Notes under the pieces: model-generated
What the model was told of the DNA's origin: nothing
The model's input: the letters and a program-made list of their open reading frames with translations, nothing else
Database searches by the model: none
Made by a program: the position numbers and the translations under genes
Assembly (NCBI RefSeq): GCF_900188275.1
Contig: NZ_FZNY01000003.1
Coordinates: 248,001-312,000, forward strand
From: Dokdonia pacifica
GTDB lineage: Bacteria; Bacteroidota; Bacteroidia; Flavobacteriales; Flavobacteriaceae
DNA length: 64,000 nt
Direction: 5' to 3'
Part shown: positions 1 through 10,641 of the stretch, piece after piece
Position numbering within the stretch: the stretch's first letter is position 1
How the letters are laid out: every line of letters starts with the position of its first letter

Positions 1-297
1 GTTTTTATTCCAAGATTGACAAAAGAAGAGCGATTTGAAATTATAACAGAATTCATTGCTTTAAATAACAACTTTAAAGAAGAACTTAATAGGAATTATA
101 AAACTTTAATTGATTCAACCGAAAATTATGGGATTGAATTTTATAAAAAAAGAATTAAGGCAGGGGTAGAGATGGAATATTTAACCAATGGAATTGATAA
201 TAACGAACTTAAATCTCAATGGACAAGATTCTACAGGGATAAAACAAAAGCGATCGCTATTATATGGTTGAGTGCACAAAAAAGTTTGTTACAATAA
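1..297 (+). CDS. hypothetical protein, C-terminal part (cut by window start)
   Basis: The reading frame is open from the first base and ends at TAA 295-297, so only the C-terminal 98 residues or so are visible; the TTG at 16 is probably internal. The fragment is charged, predicted helical and rich in Lys, Glu and Asn, with no signal peptide, membrane segment or motif that I recognise. About 110 bp separate it from the next gene, so it is probably its own transcription unit or the end of one. Confidence 0.6.
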   Translation, partial: VFIPRLTKEERFEIITEFIALNNNFKEELNRNYKTLIDSTENYGIEFYKKRIKAGVEMEYLTNGIDNNELKSQWTRFYRDKTKAIAIIWLSAQKSLLQ

Positions 298-409
298 AGA
301 ATACAATATGTATCGTTTTTTGAAAGTAATACATACTAAACGATGCATAATCAACAGGAAACTAACTAACACTATTTCCACTTATCTGGAAATACTAAAC
401 ATATAAGTT

Positions 410-1000
410 ATGACAACTATAAAATCCATTTGTGTATTCTGCGGAAGCAGTGATGGCAATGATATCCAAGTAGAAGAAAAGGCCAAAGAACTCGGTACAT
501 ATCTAGCACAAAACGATATCACATTGGTATATGGTGCTGCTAAAATAGGAGTGATGGGGCAAGTAGCGCAAGCAAGCTTGGATCAAAAAGGAAAAGTAAT
601 AGGAGTGATTCCAGAATTTTTAAAACTCAAAGAAGTGGTTCATTTAGGATTAACAGAGTTGATTACCAATGAAAACATGCATCAGCGTAAAATGACTATG
701 CAAGAAATCTCAGACGGGTTTATCACTTTACCTGGTGGTTTTGGAACCTTAGAAGAGCTTTTTGAAATCATCACTTGGAGTCAGTTAGGACTGCATCAAA
801 AACCAATAGGTCTCTTAAATATCAATGGGTTCTATGATGACTTATTAAAGATGCTAGAACATATGGTACGTAGAGGATTTCTAAAAATGGAAAATTACGA
901 ACTCTTACTAGTAGATACTACCGTAGAAGGTTTGATCTCAAAAATGAAAGCCTATAAACCCTTAGATGTTCCAAAATGGTTAAAAGGTGATCGTACGTAA
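410..1000 (+). CDS. LOG family protein (TIGR00730, nucleotide 5'-monophosphate phosphoribohydrolase type)
   Basis: 196 residues, full length for the family. A Rossmann-like fold starts with CGSSDG (11-16) and GAAKIGVMG (42-50). The family signature PGGFGTLEE lies at 108-116, and the conserved MHQRK at 90-94. In plants and some bacteria LOG enzymes release the free base from cytokinin nucleotides; in most bacteria the real substrate is an AMP-like nucleotide or unknown. The protein should be cytosolic, since there is no signal peptide. ATG at 410 is the first start and is preceded by an A-rich leader. The family is well supported, the substrate is not. Confidence 0.9.
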   Translation: MTTIKSICVFCGSSDGNDIQVEEKAKELGTYLAQNDITLVYGAAKIGVMGQVAQASLDQKGKVIGVIPEFLKLKEVVHLGLTELITNENMHQRKMTMQEISDGFITLPGGFGTLEELFEIITWSQLGLHQKPIGLLNINGFYDDLLKMLEHMVRRGFLKMENYELLLVDTTVEGLISKMKAYKPLDVPKWLKGDRT

Positions 1001-1051
1001 TGTGCCAAAAGTAAACTTGATAGCTAACTATTTAAAATCTAAAATAAGTTT

Positions 1052-1528
1052 ATGAAGTATTTTTTTGTTGTGTTATTAATGCTATTAATGACAGGCTGTA
1101 AAAAGGAATATGAATTTTGGAACCTTTCCAAATTCAATATAGATGACACGGCTTTAAACGATGGAGAAGAAATAAAGCTTCTTTATACAAGTAATGGACC
1201 AGATGAAAATTTGGAACAAAAATATTATATACACTTAGTTGTTGTTTCTCAAAGAAGCAAGGATACCGTCAATATTTTAACGACGTCAAAAAACTTTTTA
1301 GACGGAAAGTCAGGGAGCAAAACTTTTAATTATTACAAAGAAAATAGCTTAATCTCCAAAATAACTCAAAGTGTACTAAATGGAGAAGATATAAAACACA
1401 TAGATGACTTAAAAAATGTCGATCATAAAGACATAACTAAAGTAGCTAGAGACGTTAAGTTTGACTACATAGCAGATAATAATTTTCCAACTGTAATAGG
1501 AATGATAGGTAAAACAAGTTCAAATTAA
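1052..1528 (+). CDS. small hypothetical lipoprotein
   Basis: 158 residues. The N-terminus is a lipoprotein signal peptide: two basic residues, a hydrophobic stretch rich in Leu and Met, and the lipobox MTGC with Cys16 as the lipidated residue. The mature part begins KKEYEFW, is mixed charge, and matches no family I know. It starts 51 bp after the LOG gene and its stop codon lies inside a strong terminator hairpin, so it may be the last gene of a short unit. The location, periplasm or membrane-anchored, is inferred from the lipobox only. Confidence 0.7.
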   Translation: MKYFFVVLLMLLMTGCKKEYEFWNLSKFNIDDTALNDGEEIKLLYTSNGPDENLEQKYYIHLVVVSQRSKDTVNILTTSKNFLDGKSGSKTFNYYKENSLISKITQSVLNGEDIKHIDDLKNVDHKDITKVARDVKFDYIADNNFPTVIGMIGKTSSN

Positions 1529-1554
1529 ATTACTATTCATTTTGAACTTGTTTT
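1511..1554 (+). terminator. intrinsic terminator overlapping a stop codon
   Basis: The arms at 1511-1524 and 1541-1554 are a perfect 14-bp inverted repeat with a 16-base loop. The 3' arm ends in TTTT. The TAA of the lipoprotein (1526-1528) lies in the loop, so the last codons form part of the hairpin. Confidence 0.7.
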
Positions 1555-1728
1555 ACTACGATCTACTAAATAACTAAAAGAGGACTACGTCTAGTATCTT
1601 TTTGTTTATACCAGCATTTAATCGATTTCTTTGTGTTTTTAATCGATGTTTGATTTATAATTTCAATTCATAAGACTGCTCATAATATAATTTTTAAATT
1701 AGTATTACTAACTAAAAATCAATTAATT

Positions 1729-2430
1729 ATGAGTGCAATGAAAAAATACACTGCAGAGGGACTTGGTACTTTTGCGTTGGTTTTATTCGGTTGTGGTGCT
1801 GCTACAATAGCTGGCGTTTCAGCAACGGGACCTTCAGGATTAGGTCTTCTGGGAATTTCTTTAGCTTTTGGATTAGCTGTAGTAGCGATGGCCTATACGA
1901 TAGGTCCTATATCTGGATGCCACATCAATCCAGCCATCTCTGTAGCTATGTGTGTAGCAGGTAAATTATCTGCAAAAGATCTCATAGGATATGTGATCGC
2001 ACAGTGTATTGGTGCAATTCTAGGAGCAGCAATATTATACGTTATAGCTACTGGAAGTGCAGGATTTGAAATGGTACCATGGTCATTAGGAAGTAATGGT
2101 TGGGGAGAAGGATACCTAGGTGCTTATGATATGAAATCAGCATTTATAACAGAGTTTGTATTTACCTTTTTATTCTTGATGGTCATTTTTGGAACCACAG
2201 CAAAAAAAGCATCTCCACAAATGGCAGGACTAGCCATCGGGATATCATTAGCATTAATTCATTTTGTAGCAATTCCTATTACAGGAACATCAGTAAATCC
2301 AGCACGTAGTATAGGACCTGCCATATTTGCAGGAGGAATTGCAATACAACAATTGTGGCTATTTATTGTCGCACCACTAGCAGGTGGCATCTTTGCAGCT
2401 TTATTACGTAAAGTGTTTGTAGATGATTGA
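1729..2430 (+). CDS. aqpZ: aquaporin (MIP family, AqpZ-like water channel)
   Basis: 233 residues with six predicted membrane helices, the size of AqpZ. Both hemipore signatures are present: HINPA (NPA at 67-69) and SVNPARS (NPA at 190-192). Arg193 follows the second NPA, and His178 sits where AqpZ has the histidine of the ar/R filter. His at this place favours a narrow water pore over a glycerol facilitator. The protein acts in the inner membrane. It stands alone, with a terminator on each side. Alternative: a broader aquaglyceroporin, less likely because of the His. Confidence 0.9.
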   Translation: MSAMKKYTAEGLGTFALVLFGCGAATIAGVSATGPSGLGLLGISLAFGLAVVAMAYTIGPISGCHINPAISVAMCVAGKLSAKDLIGYVIAQCIGAILGAAILYVIATGSAGFEMVPWSLGSNGWGEGYLGAYDMKSAFITEFVFTFLFLMVIFGTTAKKASPQMAGLAIGISLALIHFVAIPITGTSVNPARSIGPAIFAGGIAIQQLWLFIVAPLAGGIFAALLRKVFVDD

Positions 2431-2472
2431 TAGTGTCATTTATAATTAAATTTTATAGTGATATAGCTTAGT

Positions 2473-2498
2473 AAAGGGCCATTTTTTAATGGCTCTTT
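2473..2498 (+). terminator. intrinsic terminator after aquaporin
   Basis: The arms at 2473-2483 and 2488-2498 pair over 11 bp (one G-T) around a TTTT loop. The hairpin lies 43 bp after the aquaporin stop. Confidence 0.65.
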
Positions 2499-2589
2499 AT
2501 GTTTATAGCTTTTTATAAAAGGTAGAATGTAGTAGCATAAAAATTATTATTTTGTGATGTGTAAATAATATAGGTGTATTAATAAAATA

Positions 2590-2604
2590 CGCTTTCGCGA
2601 AAGC
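2590..2604. repeat. CGCTTTCGCGAAAGC palindrome, intergenic
   Basis: A copy of the short palindromic repeat, ending 9 bp before the ligA ATG, so it lies in the likely leader or ribosome-binding region of ligA. The flanks (ATA before, ATATA after) keep part of the TATA ends seen on other copies. Confidence 0.85.
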
Positions 2605-2610
2605 ATATAA

Positions 2611-5314
<2,704 letters not shown>

Positions 5315-5417
5315 ACGCTGAACCGTCAAGCTTTAGGATGTTTAGCTCAAAAAGTGGAAAAACTTAGTTGCGGTATGTAAGCATATATGATCATTGACTT
5401 TAAATGTGTATTTTTAG

Positions 5418-5498
5418 ATGAGGATTCAAAGTCTAGGAGAAGCTGTAGCAAAAACTGAAAATTTAGAATTTACTATGATCTATTACTAGGAATTTTAA
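5418..5498 (+). pseudogene. decayed copy of the ligA 3' end
   Basis: From about 5430 the DNA aligns base by base with the last 75 or so bases of ligA. In one frame it reads AVAKTENLEFTMI, against [13 protein letters not shown] in LigA, then meets a stop. Directly after it comes DNA matching the start of the downstream membrane gene (next entry), in the same order as ligA plus gene 4598. The block is therefore a relic of a tandem duplication that took the end of ligA with it. Upstream of 5430 the similarity fades. Confidence 0.65.
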
Positions 5499-6230
5499 AT
5501 TAGCAATAAGATTAAAAAGTCAATATACATACCGGGTAGAATTTACAGATCATTAGCGATTATAGTATCTATAATTTTAGTGATAGCTACTTTTTTTTAT
5601 GATATACAATATACGTTTGTATTGTTCTTAGTTAATTTGGTGCTTTTTACATTGTATGATTATAAGTCAACTAGAAGATTTAATGGTGTTTATTTTGTAT
5701 TTCTAACCATATTAATGATGGCAGAGGTGGGGTTCTTATACGATTATGAAAAGTATATAGTGCCTGTTACTTTTGCTTATTTGGGGAGTCAATTATGTTT
5801 CTTATGGCTTCTAAAGCCTATGTTGGGGATAAAAATTAAAAATTTTAGTACGCATAACTTACCAGAGCTCATTATTGGTTTTGTAGGAATTAGTTTTATA
5901 ATAGTTTATGTGCTCTATTTAATCTTTCCTTTAATTCCTAGTGTAGCACTTTTTTTACCTTCTAGTATTGCCTTTATACTTATCGTATTATTAATTTTTG
6001 GAATTCCTTTTTTTAATAAACATCCTGACAATATTATGTTATGGGGAATAGGTGGAGGAATTATAGGTGAGATGCTTTTTGGGTTTGTATACCAATATAT
6101 ATCTGATGATAGATTATTTATAGTAATAGCTCATACTTTTGGCGTTTTTTTTAGAATCCTTTTTGCTACTTATTTAGTTCGTATGAAATCTATTAAAGAA
6201 ACTGAAAATGAGTATAATCAAATATTATAA
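5499..6230 (+). CDS. integral membrane protein, copy 2 of a tandem pair
   Basis: Paralog of the gene at 4598-5314, with about seven hydrophobic segments and the shared motifs FSTHNL-ELIIG and NKHPDN. Coding similarity begins at KIKK (5508), upstream of the first ordinary start (GTG 5580, inside the first membrane helix). The codon matching the TTG start of copy 1 is AAT here. The open frame reaches back to 5499, where an ATT follows AGGA by about eight bases. Either a rare ATT start (5499 or 5511) is used, or a shortened protein begins at 5580. Changes between the copies are largely synonymous or conservative, which argues that the product is still selected. The 3' end overlaps the convergent gene by 13 bp. 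Confidence 0.65.
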   Translation: MSNKIKKSIYIPGRIYRSLAIIVSIILVIATFFYDIQYTFVLFLVNLVLFTLYDYKSTRRFNGVYFVFLTILMMAEVGFLYDYEKYIVPVTFAYLGSQLCFLWLLKPMLGIKIKNFSTHNLPELIIGFVGISFIIVYVLYLIFPLIPSVALFLPSSIAFILIVLLIFGIPFFNKHPDNIMLWGIGGGIIGEMLFGFVYQYISDDRLFIVIAHTFGVFFRILFATYLVRMKSIKETENEYNQIL

Positions 6231-7129
6231 AACGTACTAGTGTGTTCATTCCCTTTAACAGGATCTAGATGAAAATCTACACGACCTACCTGAATACCAC
6301 CCCATCCCACTTGATTTACGAGTACAATGTTGCCTTCTTTATTTTGAGTAATGGTTGGTTTGTCAAGAAAAGTGTGTGTGTGTCCGCCAATAATGAGATC
6401 TATATCTTTAGTACTAGCAGCTAGTTTAAGATCAGAGATACGATTCTTATTACTATAGTCATATCCAAGATGGGATAAGCATATAATAAGGTCACAAGCT
6501 TCTTCTTCTTTTAAGATTCGAGTCATATCATCTGTTAATTCTACAGGATCTAAATGTTTCGTTTCTTTAAATTGACGCTTGTTAACGAGTCCTTCTAGTT
6601 GAATACCAATCCCAAAAACACCTATGCGAATACCCTCTTTTACAAAAACACGATACGGTTTCGTAAGCCCTTCCATAATAGTATTTGTAAAATCATAATT
6701 GGCCGATAAGAGTTCAAATGAAGCATGAGGCATTTGTTTAGCAAGACCACCTACACCATTATCAAAATCATGATTTCCTATGGTTGCTGCATCATATCCT
6801 AACATAGACATGAGTTTAAATTCTAGTTCGCCTCCGTAAAAATTAAAATAGGGCGTTCCTTGAAAGATATCGCCAGCATCTAATAATAAGACATTAGGGT
6901 TTTCTTCTCGGATGCTATTAATAAGCGTGAGTCGTCTAGCAACACCTCCTTGATTTGCATATTTAGGGTCATTTGCTGCAAAGGGTTCTATATGGCTATG
7001 TACATCATTTGTATGCAAAATAGTGATCTGTTTTTTAGAAGGCGATGGTGTTGTACTCATTGCGATGCCTCCTAATCCAATAAGACTTCCTGCTGCGGCT
7101 GTTTGTTTTATAAAATGTCTACGTTTCAT
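6218..7129 (-). CDS. 5'-nucleotidase metallophosphatase domain protein (UshA N-terminal half), Tat-type signal
   Basis: 303 residues. The N-terminus KRRHFIKQ plus a Gly/Ala-rich hydrophobic stretch looks like a twin-arginine signal. The metal-binding motifs of the UshA/calcineurin phosphoesterase family follow: TNDVHSH (Asp42, His44), DAGD (84-87), GNHD (118-121) and GGHTHTF. The enzyme should hydrolyse nucleotide or sugar phosphates outside the cytoplasm. It lacks the C-terminal substrate-binding domain, which is encoded by the upstream gene 4 bp away. The two genes form one minus-strand operon and presumably act together. Confidence 0.88.
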   Translation of the reverse strand: MKRRHFIKQTAAAGSLIGLGGIAMSTTPSPSKKQITILHTNDVHSHIEPFAANDPKYANQGGVARRLTLINSIREENPNVLLLDAGDIFQGTPYFNFYGGELEFKLMSMLGYDAATIGNHDFDNGVGGLAKQMPHASFELLSANYDFTNTIMEGLTKPYRVFVKEGIRIGVFGIGIQLEGLVNKRQFKETKHLDPVELTDDMTRILKEEEACDLIICLSHLGYDYSNKNRISDLKLAASTKDIDLIIGGHTHTFLDKPTITQNKEGNIVLVNQVGWGGIQVGRVDFHLDPVKGNEHTSTFYNI

Positions 7130-7133
7130 ATGT

Positions 7134-7898
7134 TTATTCTTTTATAAACCTGTCATCTCTCACAGGAGCAATGGTATCGTATTTTTTAAAGTAATCTATA
7201 AGGACATTACGTATTTTATAATCTAGTGTAAGTAAACTTACGGGCTTACTTAAAAAGGTCATATTGTCTCCTCCTTTTTGAAGATAATCACTGGTGGCAA
7301 CAAAATAGGTTTCATTATCAATAATTTCGTGACCTTGTATGGTTCCTTTTTTAAGACTTCCATCTTCATTAAGAATTACTTGTAGATTTGAAATAGGATG
7401 CGCTTTTCCTTTTGCTAAGTATTGAAATAATTCTTTCATCTGGAAACCACTAAGCTCTACTACTACCACTTCATTTTCAAAAGGCATCAATTCATATGCA
7501 GAACCCGTAGTGACATTCCCTTTGTTTAATGGAGCGCGGATACCGCCATGATTTAAAATAACAGCATTAAAAGGATAACCTGCCCTTGCTTTAAACACAG
7601 GATTTGCCATTTCAAAAACAGCATCTGCCATCATATTGCCTAAAGCTGTATTGTATCTAGTATCATTTTTAGATATGGATGTAGGAGCATATGCAAGAAC
7701 ACTGTCCATTTCTTTATCTACCGAAGCTTTGTATGGAGCAATAAAAGCCGTGATAGAAGAATCTTCTTTAATAGACCTGTCTATAGGAACAAGTTCGGCA
7801 TCTACTCTCGAAGTATTGTAAGTATCTTCTTTACAGCTTGTGAAAAGTGTGAAAATACAAACAAAAAAGAGGGAATATGTTATTTTTTTTAGTACCAT
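7134..7898 (-). CDS. 5'-nucleotidase C-terminal domain lipoprotein (UshA C-terminal half)
   Basis: 254 residues. A Sec lipoprotein signal ends at the lipobox FTSC (Cys22). The rest is the 5'-nucleotidase C-terminal domain, with the typical segments NTALGNMMADA, NHGGIRAPLNKG and YELMPFENEV. In UshA this domain binds the nucleoside part of the substrate. It has no catalytic metal site of its own, so it needs the partner gene 7129-6218, which follows after 4 bp. The gene is first in the operon and divergent from the gene at 7953. Confidence 0.85.
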   Translation of the reverse strand: MVLKKITYSLFFVCIFTLFTSCKEDTYNTSRVDAELVPIDRSIKEDSSITAFIAPYKASVDKEMDSVLAYAPTSISKNDTRYNTALGNMMADAVFEMANPVFKARAGYPFNAVILNHGGIRAPLNKGNVTTGSAYELMPFENEVVVVELSGFQMKELFQYLAKGKAHPISNLQVILNEDGSLKKGTIQGHEIIDNETYFVATSDYLQKGGDNMTFLSKPVSLLTLDYKIRNVLIDYFKKYDTIAPVRDDRFIKE

Positions 7899-7927
7899 TC
7901 TTAAGTCAAATTTAGTCTGTTTTTAGC

Positions 7928-7935
7928 TACATTTG
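7928..7935 (+). promoter_or_regulatory. Bacteroidota -7 element TACATTTG
   Basis: Matches the TAnnTTTG -7 consensus of the Bacteroidota primary sigma factor and lies 17 bp before the ATG at 7953. No clear -33 TTTG box was seen. Confidence 0.6.
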
Positions 7936-7952
7936 CGTAAAAGCTAAGATAG

Positions 7953-8471
7953 ATGTTTTTGAACGGATTAAAGGCAAAATCCATTTTAAGAAAACTTAAA
8001 AAAGAAACAGAAAGTAGATCGTATACTCCTTCGGGTAGACAAATACGTCGTATAGGAATCCTACAAGAAAATGCTAAGCCCTTTGATATAAAAAGAATAG
8101 AACAACTTGCCCATGTTTTGGGAATTAAACCTAAAGACGTTGAGGTGTTATCATATGTGCCAAAACTTCCTAAAGATCAAAAAAATGATCCAGGGGTGTA
8201 TTCTGAAAAAGGAATCGGGTGGAATGCAACCTTAAAAACAATAATTCTAAAAGAATTTGTAGCAAAAGATTTTGATATTCTTTTAAGTTATTATGCAGAA
8301 GATCGACTACCACTCCAAGTAGTGTCAGGACTTTCTAAAGCCACATTTAAAGTAGGTCTTATTAAAGATGAACAAAGTTTTCAGGATTTAGTTATTACTA
8401 CAGCTATAGGTGAAGAGACATTATTTATCAATGAATTAGAAAAATATTTACAAATACTTAAAATTAGTTAA
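7953..8471 (+). CDS. conserved hypothetical protein (DUF6913-like) upstream of dapA
   Basis: 172 residues, no signal peptide. The N-terminus is very basic (KAKSILRKLKKE), the middle contains a RRIGIL strand, and a helical region follows. I recall flavobacterial proteins of this type beside dapA (possibly DUF6913), but the function is unknown. Its stop is separated from the dapA ATG by a single base, so the two are certainly co-transcribed and probably translationally coupled. Confidence 0.7.
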   Translation: MFLNGLKAKSILRKLKKETESRSYTPSGRQIRRIGILQENAKPFDIKRIEQLAHVLGIKPKDVEVLSYVPKLPKDQKNDPGVYSEKGIGWNATLKTIILKEFVAKDFDILLSYYAEDRLPLQVVSGLSKATFKVGLIKDEQSFQDLVITTAIGEETLFINELEKYLQILKIS

Positions 8472-8472
8472 C

Positions 8473-9351
8473 ATGCAATCCTTCCGAGGTACAGGAGTAG
8501 CCCTAATTACTCCTTTTAATGAAGACCTATCTATAGATTTTGATGGGTTAACCAGACTTATAGAACATAATATTGCTCAAGGGACTGATTATTTAGTTGC
8601 TTTAGGAACTACCGCAGAGAGCGCTACACTTTCACTTGAAGAGAAAAAACAGGTCAAACAGCATGTGGTGTCTGTAAATAATGGACGCTTGCCTCTTGTG
8701 TTAGGATTAGGGGGAAATAATACAGCTGCTATTATTACTGAACTTAAAACAGAAGGAATTCTTGAGGGTTTTGATGCCATATTATCGGTTTCTCCATATT
8801 ATAATAGACCTACGCAAGAAGGGATATATGCACATTACAAAGCAATTTCTGAAGCTTCACCACTTCCAATTATTATGTATAATGTTCCTTCTCGTACAGG
8901 AAGTAATATGGAAGCCAGTACAACTTTACGTTTAGCAAAAGATTTTGAAAATATTATTGCTATCAAAGAAGCTGCGGGAGATATGACACAAGCATTACGT
9001 TTGTTAAAAGATAGACCAGAAGGCTTTTTAGTGATTTCTGGAGATGATATGCTAGCATTACCAATGGTTTCGGCTGGTGGTGATGGGGTAATTTCTGTGA
9101 TAGGCCAGGGGTTGGTAACCTCTTTTTCTTCTATGATCAGGAATGGTTTAGAGGGCGCTTTCGCGAAAGCGTATCAAGCACATTATCAAATCATGCCAAG
9201 TATAGATCTTATTTTTGAGGAAGGAAATCCGGCAGGAATAAAATCATTATTAACACAGATAAATATCTGTCAAGATCACGTAAGATTACCCCTTGTAAAG
9301 GCGAGTGAAGATTTAAAACAAAGAATTGGGGTATATCTTAAAACTTTATAA
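8473..9351 (+). CDS. dapA: 4-hydroxy-tetrahydrodipicolinate synthase DapA
   Basis: 292 residues, normal length. It condenses pyruvate with aspartate semialdehyde, the first committed step of lysine and diaminopimelate synthesis, in the cytosol. Visible motifs are GTTAES (substrate loop), YYNRPTQEG with the catalytic Tyr, YNVPSRTG, and AIKEAAGD with the Schiff-base Lys at about 165. The genome palindrome (9156-9171) lies in frame and gives Ala-Phe-Ala-Lys-Ala, where the family normally has an acidic/basic helix of the same length. The gene follows its neighbour after one base. Confidence 0.96.
   Translation: MQSFRGTGVALITPFNEDLSIDFDGLTRLIEHNIAQGTDYLVALGTTAESATLSLEEKKQVKQHVVSVNNGRLPLVLGLGGNNTAAIITELKTEGILEGFDAILSVSPYYNRPTQEGIYAHYKAISEASPLPIIMYNVPSRTGSNMEASTTLRLAKDFENIIAIKEAAGDMTQALRLLKDRPEGFLVISGDDMLALPMVSAGGDGVISVIGQGLVTSFSSMIRNGLEGAFAKAYQAHYQIMPSIDLIFEEGNPAGIKSLLTQINICQDHVRLPLVKASEDLKQRIGVYLKTL
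9156..9171. repeat. CGCTTTCGCGAAAGCG palindrome inside dapA
   Basis: A perfect 16-bp copy of the genome palindrome in the dapA reading frame, encoding AFAKA. Helix length is conserved against the family, so it looks like substitution and not insertion. Confidence 0.9.
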
Positions 9352-9445
9352 AAAGCGTTAATCTTATGCTAATCCTGTGATACGGACCATAAATCCGTTT
9401 ATTTTTGGATCATCATATAAGTTTTAATATGTGATAGTTTTTGTG

Positions 9446-9453
9446 TAATTTTG
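9446..9453 (+). promoter_or_regulatory. Bacteroidota -7 element TAATTTTG
   Basis: A TAnnTTTG match 17 bp before the bamD ATG (9471). It implies a short leader for the bamD-rpoZ-coaBC-porD unit and supports ATG 9471 over the upstream TTG. Confidence 0.6.
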
Positions 9454-9470
9454 CCTGCTGTTTTAGTCTT

Positions 9471-10283
9471 ATGAAGAATATTCTTGTCCTTTTAGTTTTT
9501 GCAATCGTATTTTGTTCTTGTTCAACATACCAAGATGCATTGAAGTCTGATGATATCAAACTCAAGTATACGCTTGCAGATTCTCTGTATCAAAATGGAA
9601 GTTATAAAAAAGCGTTAAAGCTTTATGAACAAATCGTTCCTTTATATAGAGGGCGTCCACAAGCTGAGCGTGTGATGTATGCCTATTCAGATATCTATTA
9701 CCAATTAGGAGATTACTATTTGGCAGGATACCAGTTTGATCGTTTTGTAAAATCGTATCCTCAGAGTTCTAAAAATGAAGAAGCAGCTTTTAAGAGCGCA
9801 GAAAGCTATTATCAACTCTCACCTAGTTATTATCTTGATCAAGAAGATACCAACAAGGCAATGGAGAAATTGCAAGAGTATATCAATAAGTATCCTGAAT
9901 CAGAACGACAGGATAAAGCTAATGCTATGGTGAAAGAGCTTCAAACCAAGCTAGAAAAGAAAGAATTTGAAATTGCAAAGGGATATAATACGATAGGCGC
10001 AAGCCGTAACACATTTCCTAATGCAATGAAATCATTTGACAATTTTATATCTGCTTATCCAGGATCTGCATACAGAGAAGATGCCATGTTCTGGAAATTT
10101 GATTCTGCTTATCAATATGCTTTAGGAAGTCGACAAGACCTTATGGCAGAACGATTAGCAAAAGCAAAAGAAGCATATGAAGTTTTAGAAAAATATTATC
10201 CTTCTGGGAAATATGCTAAGGAAGTCACAAAAATGATAGAAGATATTAATGTAAGACTTCAAACTGAAGAGACCATAAATTAA
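9471..10283 (+). CDS. bamD: outer membrane protein assembly factor BamD
   Basis: 270 residues from ATG 9471; a TTG 30 bases upstream would spoil the signal peptide and overlap the promoter. The signal peptide ends in the lipobox FCSC. The mature protein is built of TPR-like repeats (ADSLYQNGSYKKALKLYEQ, FDRFVKSYPQS, MEKLQEYINKYPES), as in BamD/YfiO. It is the essential lipoprotein of the BAM complex that inserts beta-barrels in the outer membrane. It is followed by rpoZ after 11 bp. The bamD-rpoZ-coaBC order is familiar in Flavobacteriia. Confidence 0.9.
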   Translation: MKNILVLLVFAIVFCSCSTYQDALKSDDIKLKYTLADSLYQNGSYKKALKLYEQIVPLYRGRPQAERVMYAYSDIYYQLGDYYLAGYQFDRFVKSYPQSSKNEEAAFKSAESYYQLSPSYYLDQEDTNKAMEKLQEYINKYPESERQDKANAMVKELQTKLEKKEFEIAKGYNTIGASRNTFPNAMKSFDNFISAYPGSAYREDAMFWKFDSAYQYALGSRQDLMAERLAKAKEAYEVLEKYYPSGKYAKEVTKMIEDINVRLQTEETIN

Positions 10284-10294
10284 ACATTTATACA

Positions 10295-10633
10295 ATGAAT
10301 ATTAAGGAGACTGATGCACCGGTAAACACTACAACAATAGATAAAAATCTAGTAGATGCCCCTACAAATAATGTGTATGAAGCAATATCTATTATTGCAA
10401 AGCGTGCAACACAAATCAATACTGAAATTAAAAAGGAACTTTCTGATAAATTAGATGAGTTTGCTACATTTAATGATAGTCTTGAAGAAATATTTGAAAA
10501 CAAAGAACAAATAGAAGTATCTAAGTTTTATGAGCGTCTTCCTAAGTCACATGCACTTGCTGTTCAAGAATGGTTAGAAGACCGTATTTATTACAGAGAT
10601 ACAAGTGTTTCTGAAGACGAAACAAACGCTTAA
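10295..10633 (+). CDS. rpoZ: DNA-directed RNA polymerase omega subunit (Bacteroidota type)
   Basis: 112 residues. The omega signature NVYEAISIIAKRATQIN is present at about 28-44; helices rich in Asp and Glu follow. Bacteroidota omega is longer than the enterobacterial one and often unnamed in annotations. It helps assemble RNA polymerase around beta-prime. The gene lies between bamD and coaBC with gaps of 11 and 8 bp, the usual flavobacterial arrangement, which supports the call. Confidence 0.88.
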   Translation: MNIKETDAPVNTTTIDKNLVDAPTNNVYEAISIIAKRATQINTEIKKELSDKLDEFATFNDSLEEIFENKEQIEVSKFYERLPKSHALAVQEWLEDRIYYRDTSVSEDETNA

Positions 10634-10641
10634 TCACATAT

